Shown here: positions 1 to 6,414 of the stretch, in pieces
Layout of the letters: each line of letters opens with the position of its first letter
Position numbering within the stretch: the first letter of the stretch is position 1
NCBI RefSeq assembly: GCF_937891315.1
Contig: NZ_CALAGI010000107.1
Span: forward strand, 1-6,414
Length of the DNA: 6,414 nucleotides
Direction of reading: 5' to 3'
Source of the DNA: an uncultured Amaricoccus sp.
GTDB lineage: Bacteria > Pseudomonadota > Alphaproteobacteria > Rhodobacterales > Rhodobacteraceae
Notes under the pieces: model-generated
Told to the model about the DNA's origin: nothing
Databases searched by the model: none
Seen by the model: only the letters and a program-made list of their open reading frames with translations
Made by a program: the position numbers and the translations under genes

Positions 1-344
1 TATTCCTGGATCGAGGCGCGGATCCACCACATCGCGTAAGTCGCGAGGCGGAAACCCTTTTCCGGGTCGAAGCGCTTCACCGCCTGCATCAGCCCGACAT
101 TCGCCTCCGAGATCACCTCGGCGGTCGGCAGTCCGTAGCCGCGATAGCCCATGGCGATCTTGGCGGCGAGGCGCAGGTGGCTCGTCACCAGCTGGTGCGC
201 CGCGTCCTTGTCGCCATGGTCGACCCAGGCCTTGGCCAGCATGTATTCCTGCTCGGGCTCGAGCATCGGGAACTTGCGGATTTCCTGCATGTACCGGGAC
301 AGGCCCTGTTCGGGAGACGGTGCGGGAAGTTTCGAGTAGCTCAC
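1..344 (-). CDS. rpoH: RNA polymerase sigma factor RpoH (sigma-32), N-terminal part, cut by window edge
   Basis: This is the heat-shock sigma factor, which directs core RNA polymerase to promoters of chaperone and protease genes. Only 114 full codons plus two bases lie in the window. The protein starts VSYSKLPAPSPEQG, followed by region 1.2 (LSRYMQEIRKFPMLEPEQEY, about residues 15-34). Region 2 runs from about residue 52, with SHLRLAAKIAMGYRGYGLP, then AEVISEANVGLMQAVKRF and the region 2.3-2.4 block ATYAMWWIRASIQEY at the edge. The RASIQEY ending and the SYSKLPAP start separate it from RpoD and match alphaproteobacterial RpoH as I know it. The start is GTG (344-342), preceded by AGGAGG on the minus strand (354-349) with a short 4-base spacer; no ATG fits better. 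Region 3, the RpoH box and region 4 lie outside the window. It reads in the same direction as rluD, 71 bp upstream. Confidence 0.95.
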   Translation of the reverse strand, partial: MSYSKLPAPSPEQGLSRYMQEIRKFPMLEPEQEYMLAKAWVDHGDKDAAHQLVTSHLRLAAKIAMGYRGYGLPTAEVISEANVGLMQAVKRFDPEKGFRLATYAMWWIRASIQE

Positions 345-357
345 GTGTCCTCCTCTG

Positions 358-379
358 GCCGAGGCCCTGCGCCTTCGGC
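358..379 (-). promoter_or_regulatory. inverted repeat (potential hairpin) in the rpoH leader
   Basis: The arms are GCCGA-GGC (358-365 on the plus strand) and GCC-T-TCGGC (371-379), giving 8 base pairs with one bulged base and a 5-base loop. In rpoH mRNA the stem ends three bases before the AGGAGG ribosome-binding site. A competing weak 4-bp pairing, CCUC (364-361) with GAGG (355-352), would cover part of that site. There is no T-tract, so it does not look like an intrinsic terminator for rluD. Any role is inference. Confidence 0.35.
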
Positions 380-390
380 GACGTTCATCC

Positions 391-419
391 TTAATACATC
401 TCTCTCTACGGAGCGTTAA
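391..419 (-). promoter_or_regulatory. candidate sigma-70-type promoter for rpoH
   Basis: On the minus strand, TTAACG (419-414) and TATTAA (396-391) are separated by exactly 17 bases. Each matches the -35 or -10 consensus at 4 of 6 positions. The -35 element overlaps the rluD stop codon. If used, transcription would start near 384 and leave an rpoH leader of about 40 bases. The match is weak, so read-through from rluD remains an alternative. Confidence 0.3.
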
Positions 420-1435
420 ACGGTTGCGTTACCGCCGCGCCCGCGCAGCGCCGCGAGCAGCGCCTGGAAATCCTCCGGCGGCGGCGCCTCGAAACGCATC
501 GCGGCGCCGGTCACCGGATGGACAAAGCCGAGCGTCGCGGCGTGCAGCGCCTGCCGCGGGAAATCCGCCGCCACCCCGGTTCGCCGACCGTAGACATGAT
601 CGCCGATCAGCGGATGGCCGGCGAAGGTCAGATGCACCCGGATCTGATGGGTGCGTCCGGTCTCGAGCCAACATTCCAGCAGCGCCGCGTCCGGCTTTGG
701 GCCGAACCGCTCCAGCACGCGCGCCCGCGTCACCGCCCAGCGGCCGTCGCGGCTGAGCACCGCCATCCGCTTGCGGTCGCCCGGATGCCGCCCGATGGCG
801 CCCTCGATCCGCAGCACGCCGCCCGGCTCCCAGCCTACCCCGCCGAGGCTGGCGAGCCGGGGATCCGAAGGGTCCGGCGCGCCGCGGGTCACCGCGAGAT
901 AGCGCCGCTCGAGATCATGCGCCTTGAACTGCGCCGCGAGGCCCTGATGCGCGACATCGTCCTTGGCGACGACCAGCAGGCCGGAGGTATCCTTGTCGAT
1001 CCGGTGCACGATGCCGGGCCTGATCTCACCGCCGATCCCGGAGAGGCCGTCGCCGCAATGGTGGAGAAGCGCGTTGACGAGCGTACCGTCGCGCTGGCCC
1101 GGCGCTGGATGCACCACGAGGCCCGCCGGCTTGTTGAGCACGATGAGATGGGGATCCTCATAGCAGATGTCCAGAGGGATCGCCTCCGGCAACGCCGCGC
1201 CCGCCGTCGGCTCCGGCAGGGTCAGCACCAGTTCACCCCCCGTCTCCAGCCGCGCCTTCGGATCGCGCAGGAGCGTCCCGTCAGCGCGCGCCACCGCGCC
1301 CTCGGCGATCAGCTTCTGCACGCGCGAGCGGCTGAGGCCAAGCCCCTCTGGCACCGCCGCCGCCAACAGCTTATCAAGCCTCTGGTCGGGCGCGGTCTCC
1401 AGCGTGACCCGGATCTGGTGCGAAGGCGCGGGCAT
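416..1435 (-). CDS. rluD: RluA-family 23S rRNA pseudouridine synthase (RluD-type)
   Basis: A 339-residue enzyme predicted to convert uridines of 23S rRNA helix 69 (positions 1911/1915/1917 in E. coli RluD) to pseudouridine during 50S assembly in the cytoplasm. An S4 RNA-binding domain spans about residues 18-75 (RLDKLLAAAVPEG, then SRSRVQKLIAEGAV). The catalytic domain follows from about residue 88: IVLNKPAGLVVHPAPG (98-113), the active-site motif HRIDKDTSG (144-152) with catalytic Asp147, GRTHQIRVH (260-268), GHPLIGDHVYG (273-283) and RQALHA (294-299). Length and the S4 domain fit RluD better than RluA or the RsuA group, but RluC also has this architecture, so exact target sites are inferred. 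The start ATG (1435-1433) has GGGAG (1448-1444) eight bases upstream. It lies upstream of rpoH on the same strand and is divergent from the small membrane protein, with overlapping start codons. It ends in TAA (418-416). Confidence 0.93.
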   Translation of the reverse strand: MPAPSHQIRVTLETAPDQRLDKLLAAAVPEGLGLSRSRVQKLIAEGAVARADGTLLRDPKARLETGGELVLTLPEPTAGAALPEAIPLDICYEDPHLIVLNKPAGLVVHPAPGQRDGTLVNALLHHCGDGLSGIGGEIRPGIVHRIDKDTSGLLVVAKDDVAHQGLAAQFKAHDLERRYLAVTRGAPDPSDPRLASLGGVGWEPGGVLRIEGAIGRHPGDRKRMAVLSRDGRWAVTRARVLERFGPKPDAALLECWLETGRTHQIRVHLTFAGHPLIGDHVYGRRTGVAADFPRQALHAATLGFVHPVTGAAMRFEAPPPEDFQALLAALRGRGGNATV

Positions 1436-1757
1436 GGAAACGGCTCCCGAAGACTATCCCGAATCCCGCCGCCTGCGCCAGTTGCGCTGGCTGGTGACGG
1501 CTTTGACGGTGACGTTGATCGTCGGTGTCATAACCATTGTCGGGCTGCTTGTCATCCGGCTCAGCCGCCTTGCCCCGCCGCCGCCGCTGCCCGCGACCGT
1601 GCAGTTGCCGCCGGACGAGCGGGCGCTGGCGCTGACCCTCGGCTCGGACTGGCTCGCGGTCGTCACCGTCGACCATCTCGGCGCCGAACGCATCCGGGTC
1701 ATCGACCGCGTCTCGGGCGCCGAACGCGGCCTTACCCTGATCGCCCCACGAGACTGA
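1434..1757 (+). CDS. small single-pass membrane protein, DUF6476-type
   Basis: A 107-residue protein of unknown function. A short charged N-terminus (METAPEDYPESRRLRQLR) is followed by one strongly hydrophobic helix (about residues 20-42, WLVTALTVTLIVGVITIVGL) and a proline-rich stretch APPPPLPATVQLPP (47-60). The C-terminal part, about 45 residues, probably lies in the periplasm (DWLAVVTVD 72-80, IRVIDRVSGAERGL 87-100). Positive residues before the helix favour an N-in topology. The architecture and the place next to rluD match what I recall of DUF6476 proteins in Rhodobacterales; this is recognition without a search. The ATG at 1434 has GAAGG (1422-1426) seven bases upstream. The frame stays open further upstream only because it lies antisense to rluD. 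The stop is TGA. Confidence 0.8.
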   Translation: METAPEDYPESRRLRQLRWLVTALTVTLIVGVITIVGLLVIRLSRLAPPPPLPATVQLPPDERALALTLGSDWLAVVTVDHLGAERIRVIDRVSGAERGLTLIAPRD

Positions 1758-1762
1758 TCGCG

Positions 1763-1791
1763 TTGCACGCAGGGCCGCGCGGGCGTACACT
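1763..1791 (+). promoter_or_regulatory. candidate promoter for the membrane-protein gene
   Basis: TTGCAC (1763-1768) and TACACT (1786-1791) are separated by exactly 17 bases, just after the stop codon of the small membrane protein. The matches to consensus are 3 of 6 and 4 of 6, including the TTG that matters most in alphaproteobacterial -35 elements. The start would fall near 1798. The -10 element sits in the loop of a GC-rich inverted repeat, which is a competing explanation for this stretch. Confidence 0.35.
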
Positions 1792-1798
1792 CCCGCGC
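1777..1798 (+). repeat. GC-rich inverted repeat after the small membrane-protein gene
   Basis: GCGCGGG (1777-1783) and CCCGCGC (1792-1798) are perfectly complementary 7-base arms around an 8-base loop. The hairpin lies 20 bases past the upstream stop codon. It is followed by ATTGCGTGACATTTG and not by a run of T, so it is a poor intrinsic terminator. It could weaken read-through or be a chance GC structure. Confidence 0.4.
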
Positions 1799-1811
1799 AT
1801 TGCGTGACATT

Positions 1812-1829
1812 TGTCCCGATTTTCGGACA
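1812..1829 (+). promoter_or_regulatory. TGTC-N10-GACA palindrome (operator-like)
   Basis: TGTC (1812-1815) and GACA (1826-1829) flank ten bases containing a further CGA/TCG pairing. This has the form TGT-N12-ACA recognised by PpsR/CrtJ repressors of photosynthesis genes in purple bacteria. It lies between the candidate promoter and the preferred start codon at 1877, about 14-31 bases past the predicted transcription start, where a repressor could act. Only eight positions are fixed, no second copy is seen nearby, and it could equally be a small mRNA hairpin. Confidence 0.25.
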
Positions 1830-1876
1830 TGACCGTTTTCGAATATGGCCGGACAATCCGGACAGATGGTGGCCAG

Positions 1877-2593
1877 ATGGCTGAACTCGTCAAGGCGTTT
1901 CGGGATTTCGTCGCGACCAACGGCTGGGCCTATCTGCGGGCCTGGACCGATATCGTCACCCGGCGGAGCCGCGCCTTCGACGATCTCGATCTCGGCGACG
2001 AGGCGGTTTTCGTCTTCGCGACGAAATTCATGATGATCAACGCGCTGCTCTGCTGCGTCTTCGAACTGCCGCCCGCGGCGCTGTCGGGGTTCAACTATGC
2101 CTCGGTCCAGTATGTCGGCTCGCTCTACCTGTTTCAGGTGACCACGTGGATCGCGTTGGCGAGCTTGCTGCATGCCTGCATGATCTTTTTCCGAGGCACG
2201 GCGAAATACAGGGAAACCGTGTCTCTCTATTTCTTCCTCACCGCGTTTCATCCGCCGTTGTCGCTGCTGCAAATGCCGCTCAGCCAGTTCCTGCTGCCAA
2301 TCCTCGCGCGCCCCGATTTCGCCGGGCATGTCTATTCACCGAATCTGGCTTCAGAGATCATGGCCGCCGCGCCCCCCGGGCAGCTCCTCTTCCTGATCGT
2401 TTTCGTCTTGGCGTCCAACGCGTTCTTCTTTTGGTACATCTCCATCCTGATCCGGGCGAGCCTGCGCCTGCACGGTTTGGCCGGCGCGCGCGCCTTCATC
2501 GCCGCGATCGCTGCGTTTCTGGCGCAATGGGCCTTCGTGGTGTTGATGATCGGACCTCTGAACAACATCCTGCTGATGGCCTTCGCCCGGTAA
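1877..2593 (+). CDS. polytopic inner-membrane protein, Yip1-family-like
   Basis: A 238-residue protein of unknown function. A polar, partly basic N-terminus (MAELVKAFRDF to DDLDLGDEA, 1-43) precedes about five hydrophobic segments near residues 43-66, 80-105, 114-143, 168-196 and 204-235. Between segments 2 and 3, FFRGTAKYRETVSLYFFLTAFHPP (split as FFRGTAKYRETV and SLYFFLTAFHPP) resembles the glycine-aromatic loop before a proline-containing helix in Yip1-type proteins. That assignment is inference from layout and weak motif resemblance. Aromatic residues are frequent in the helices. The frame extends upstream to ATG 1829 and TTG 1811, but that stretch has ACA and GTT codons unlike the gene body, no ribosome-binding site, and covers the palindrome at 1812-1829. 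ATG 1877 has GGTGG (1868-1872) four bases upstream. It ends in TAA, 71 bp before dnaG on the same strand; I see no functional tie to primase. Confidence 0.75.
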   Translation: MAELVKAFRDFVATNGWAYLRAWTDIVTRRSRAFDDLDLGDEAVFVFATKFMMINALLCCVFELPPAALSGFNYASVQYVGSLYLFQVTTWIALASLLHACMIFFRGTAKYRETVSLYFFLTAFHPPLSLLQMPLSQFLLPILARPDFAGHVYSPNLASEIMAAAPPGQLLFLIVFVLASNAFFFWYISILIRASLRLHGLAGARAFIAAIAAFLAQWAFVVLMIGPLNNILLMAFAR

Positions 2594-2629
2594 GCGTCCC
2601 CGCTCCGGTCCACCCCCGATCTGTTCCCC

Positions 2630-2658
2630 TTGCCACGCCGCGCGCGGCGAAGGATATT
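2630..2658 (+). promoter_or_regulatory. candidate dnaG promoter
   Basis: TTGCCA (2630-2635, 5 of 6 to the -35 consensus) and GATATT (2653-2658, 4 of 6 to the -10 consensus) are exactly 17 bases apart. Transcription would start at about 2664-2666, on or next to the dnaG ATG, giving a nearly leaderless mRNA. The -10 would overlap the AAGGA ribosome-binding site (2650-2654). These two readings conflict, so either the promoter is false or dnaG is made from both leaderless and longer transcripts. Confidence 0.35.
2636..2649. repeat. perfect 14-bp palindrome upstream of dnaG
   Basis: CGCCGCGCGCGGCG is its own reverse complement. It fills most of the spacer between the candidate -35 and -10 elements of dnaG and ends one base before AAGGA. 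It could be an operator or a hairpin in a longer transcript. In DNA this GC-rich, alternating CG runs also arise by chance. Confidence 0.5.
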
Positions 2659-2664
2659 TTCGCC

Positions 2665-4650
2665 ATGTCGCTCCCCCCCGGTTTTCTCGACGAGTTGCGC
2701 GGTCGCGTTTCGCTGGCGCAGATCGTCGGGCGCAAGGTCGCCTGGGACCGCAAGTCCAATGCGACCCGTGGCGACTATTGGGCGCCCTGCCCGTTCCATC
2801 AGGAAAAATCGGCCTCGTTTCATGTCGATGATGCCAAGGGTTATTATTACTGCTTCGGTTGCCACGCGAAGGGCGACGCGGTCAGTTTTCTGCGCGAGAC
2901 CGAAAATCTCGGCTTTCTCGACGCGGTGGAACGGCTGGCGGGGATCGCCGGCATGCCCGTGCCGGCGCGGGATCCGGCCGCCGCCGCGCGCTCGGTCGCC
3001 CAGACCGGCCTCGTCGAGGCGATGGAAGCCGCGGTCCAGTTCTACCGCCTGCAGCTGAAAACCGGCCGCGCGACCGAGGCCCGCGCCTATCTCGACCGCC
3101 GCGGCCTCGCCGCCGCCACCAGCGAGCGGTTCGAGATCGGCTATGCCCCCGACAGCCGGACCGCGCTGATCGAGCATCTCGCCGGCAAGGGCTTCGCCAC
3201 CGAGCGCCTGATCGAGGCGGGCCTCGTCGGTCGGCCGGAGGGCGGCGGCACGCCCTACGACCGTTTTCGCGGCCGGATCATGTTCCCGATCCGCGATGCG
3301 CGCGGCCGGGCCATCGCCTTCGGCGCCCGCGCGCTCTCCGACGGCCAGCAGCCGAAATATCTCAACTCCCCCGAGACACCGCTCTTCGACAAGGGCCGCT
3401 CGCTCTACAATATCGGTCCGGCCCGCGCGGCGGCGGCCAAGACCGGCGGGCTCCTGCTGGTCGAGGGCTACATGGACGTGATCGCGCTGGCCCAAGCGGG
3501 TTTCGAACACGCGGTCGCCCCGCTCGGCACCGCCGTCACCGAGGAGCAGCTGGCGCTCGCCTGGAAGATCGCGCCCGAGCCGACCGTGGCGCTCGACGGC
3601 GACGCGGCCGGACTGCGCGCCGGGCAGCGGGTGGTCGATCTCGCCCTGCCCCTGCTCGCCGCCGGCAAGTCGCTGCGCTTTGCCATCCTGCCCGCCGGGC
3701 AGGATCCCGACGACGTGCTGCGCGCCGGCGGCGCGCGGGCGCTGGAACCGGTACTCGCCACCACCCGCTCGATGCTCGACCTCCTCTGGGAGCGCGAGAC
3801 CTCGGGCGCGCCGCTCGACAGCCCCGAACGCCGCGCCGCGCTCGACGCCCGGTTGCGCGCGCATCTCGGCCGGATCACCGATCCGTCGCTGCGCGCCCAT
3901 TACGAGGCCGACATCCGCGCTCGGCGCCAAACGCTGTTCGCCGAGACATGGCGCCCCGCCACCGCCCCGCGCCGGGGCGCCCGCCAGACCCCGCGCCCCC
4001 GCCGCGCCCGCCTGACCGAGGGCGCGCCGGTCGCCAGCACCCGCGCCTCGCCGCTCGCCCAGCCGGCGCACGACCCCACCGCCGAGGCCCGGATCCGCGA
4101 GGGTGCCATCCTGCTCGCCTGCCTCAACCACCCGACGCTCGCCGCGGCCTGCGAGGAGCGGCTGGAGCGCGTCGAATTCGTCTGCGCCGATCTCGCCGAG
4201 ATCCGCGACGCCCTCTTGTCCACGCTCGGGGCGACCCCACATGCTCGCGACGGCGCGCACCCCCTGGCGGACCGGGTCGCCGAACAGGTCGGGCGCGATA
4301 TCCTCGCCCAGCTCGGCGCCATCGGTCAGCTCAGCGCCAATCCGCATCTGAAAGCCGGTGCCGATCCCGACATGGCCGCGCTCGTGATCGAGGAGGAACT
4401 GACACGCCACGCCGCGCTCGCCAGCCTGCGCGCCGAGGCCATGGATGCCGGATCCGAACTCGCGCGGCCTTCCGGGGACAGGAGCCCGGACTGGATCGCG
4501 CCGCGCCTCAGACAGGCGGCCGACGCCGCGCACGAATCCTTCATCCTGTCCGGCGACAACGACGATCTCGGCGAGGAACGGTCAGAATTCGCCGACACAA
4601 TGGCCAGCATCGAGGCCCAGCAGTCCGCGAAGACGCCCAGAAAACGCTGA
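2665..4650 (+). CDS. dnaG: DNA primase DnaG
   Basis: A 661-residue primase that makes the RNA primers for DNA replication, recruited by the DnaB helicase. The N-terminal zinc-binding domain (1-100) has the CHC2 ligands C42, H45, C63 and C66 (CPFH and CFGC). The polymerase domain (about 115-425) carries the basic motif FRGRIMFPI (202-210) and KYLNSPETPLFDKG (231-244). The TOPRIM motifs are LLLVEGYMDV (263-272), with E267 and D271, and ALDGDAAG (309-316), with metal-binding D311 and D313. A basic, proline- and alanine-rich linker (about 428-470) leads to the C-terminal helicase-binding domain (about 471-650), which is poorly conserved across species as usual. Length is normal for the group. ATG 2665 has AAGGA (2650-2654) ten bases upstream; the frame is open further upstream but lies there inside the membrane-protein gene. 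The stop is TGA, 105 bp before rpoD in the conserved dnaG-rpoD order. Confidence 0.97.
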   Translation: MSLPPGFLDELRGRVSLAQIVGRKVAWDRKSNATRGDYWAPCPFHQEKSASFHVDDAKGYYYCFGCHAKGDAVSFLRETENLGFLDAVERLAGIAGMPVPARDPAAAARSVAQTGLVEAMEAAVQFYRLQLKTGRATEARAYLDRRGLAAATSERFEIGYAPDSRTALIEHLAGKGFATERLIEAGLVGRPEGGGTPYDRFRGRIMFPIRDARGRAIAFGARALSDGQQPKYLNSPETPLFDKGRSLYNIGPARAAAAKTGGLLLVEGYMDVIALAQAGFEHAVAPLGTAVTEEQLALAWKIAPEPTVALDGDAAGLRAGQRVVDLALPLLAAGKSLRFAILPAGQDPDDVLRAGGARALEPVLATTRSMLDLLWERETSGAPLDSPERRAALDARLRAHLGRITDPSLRAHYEADIRARRQTLFAETWRPATAPRRGARQTPRPRRARLTEGAPVASTRASPLAQPAHDPTAEARIREGAILLACLNHPTLAAACEERLERVEFVCADLAEIRDALLSTLGATPHARDGAHPLADRVAEQVGRDILAQLGAIGQLSANPHLKAGADPDMAALVIEEELTRHAALASLRAEAMDAGSELARPSGDRSPDWIAPRLRQAADAAHESFILSGDNDDLGEERSEFADTMASIEAQQSAKTPRKR

Positions 4651-4659
4651 CGCGCGTCG

Positions 4660-4715
4660 CGAATCATTGCGAATCACTACGAATCAGTGATTCGTGCATT
4701 ATATCCAGCGAATCA
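4660..4715 (+). repeat. five-copy CGAATCA array (clustered GANTC sites) in the rpoD upstream region
   Basis: CGAATCA occurs at 4660-4666, 4670-4676, 4680-4686 and 4709-4715, and in inverse form (TGATTCG) at 4688-4694. The first three are exactly 10 bp apart, about one helical turn. Copies three and four form the palindrome ACGAATCA-G-TGATTCGT (4679-4695). Every copy contains GANTC, the CcrM methylation site (4661, 4671, 4681, 4689, 4710). By eye I find only about six more GANTC sites in the rest of the window. The array fills the gap between dnaG and rpoD and surrounds the likely rpoD -10 element, so it is probably a regulatory region. Confidence 0.85.
4699..4705 (+). promoter_or_regulatory. 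possible -10 element of an rpoD promoter
   Basis: TTATATC is the most AT-rich point of the gap and offers TATATC (4700-4705, 4 of 6 to TATAAT). No good -35 is found 16-18 bases upstream, where the bases read around ACTACGA inside the repeat array. An activator-dependent promoter using the array would fit this. The leader to the ATG would be about 45 bases. Confidence 0.35.
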
Positions 4716-4721
4716 ACCGAA

Positions 4722-4737
4722 CCGGAAATTCATCCGG
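4722..4737 (+). repeat. short inverted repeat in the rpoD leader
   Basis: CCGGA (4722-4726) and TCCGG (4733-4737) pair around the 6-base loop AATTCA. The hairpin ends eight bases before the GGAG ribosome-binding site. It is short, has no T-tract and may have no function. Confidence 0.3.
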
Positions 4738-4755
4738 ACAGCGACGGAGCCCCCG

Positions 4756-6414
<1,659 letters not shown>

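Noticed and set aside
518..1807. 429-codon plus-strand frame across rluD and the small membrane-protein gene
   Set aside because: It is antisense to the conserved rluD catalytic motifs, then out of frame with the small membrane protein. The Arg/Ala/Pro-rich sequence has no domain.
1811..1876. Upstream starts (TTG 1811, ATG 1829) for the Yip1-like protein
   Set aside because: Neither has a ribosome-binding site. The extra codons are unlike the gene body and the stretch contains a palindrome, so ATG 1877 was preferred; ATG 1829 cannot be excluded.
1454..2329. 291-codon minus-strand frame over the small membrane protein and the Yip1-like gene
   Set aside because: The plus strand shows clear transmembrane helices and plausible starts. 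The minus-strand product is polar Arg/Glu/Gln-rich with no motif.
2332..4533. 733-codon open frame on the minus strand across dnaG
   Set aside because: It is antisense to a primase with intact zinc, polymerase and TOPRIM motifs. Its translation is low-complexity Gly/Ala/Arg-rich, as expected when GC-biased codons are read backwards, and it has no recognisable domain.
4679..4695. The ACGAATCA-G-TGATTCGT palindrome as a dnaG terminator
   Set aside because: The stem is AT-rich with a minimal loop and no T-tract follows. Its membership in a five-copy array fits a protein-binding or methylation site better.

Overview
The window looks like ordinary core chromosome of an alphaproteobacterium, most likely from the Rhodobacteraceae (order Rhodobacterales). 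The DNA is GC-rich with strong G/C preference at third codon positions. The N-termini of RpoH and RpoD, and the small DUF6476-type protein next to rluD, read like those of that family. This placement rests on recalled family resemblance and not on a database search. I see no mobile element, CRISPR array, tRNA or rRNA gene.

Left side, minus strand: the start of rpoH (heat-shock sigma factor 32, cut by the window edge, bases 1-344) lies 71 bp downstream of rluD (bases 416-1435, 23S rRNA pseudouridine synthase). Both read leftwards and may be co-transcribed. rpoH also has a candidate promoter of its own over the rluD stop codon. The rluD start codon overlaps the start codon of a divergent gene on the plus strand for a one-pass membrane protein of the DUF6476 type (1434-1757), so the two ATGs share the tetramer CATG.

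Right side, plus strand: after a 119-bp gap holding a promoter-like pair, a GC hairpin and a TGTC-N10-GACA palindrome comes a polytopic membrane protein that resembles the Yip1 family (1877-2593). Then come dnaG (DNA primase, 2665-4650) and rpoD (housekeeping sigma factor, 4756 to the window edge, missing its C-terminal part). dnaG-rpoD is the conserved core of the macromolecular-synthesis operon, linking replication priming to transcription initiation. Here rpoD also has an intergenic region that looks like a promoter.

The most striking non-coding signal is in the 105-bp dnaG-rpoD gap. The 7-mer CGAATCA occurs five times in 56 bp, three of them at exact 10-bp intervals and two forming a 17-bp palindrome. 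Each copy contains GANTC, the site methylated by the alphaproteobacterial cell-cycle methylase CcrM. This suggests cell-cycle or methylation-linked control of rpoD. I did not find a convincing undescribed multi-gene system; the unexplained content is the regulatory architecture and the uncharacterised membrane proteins.
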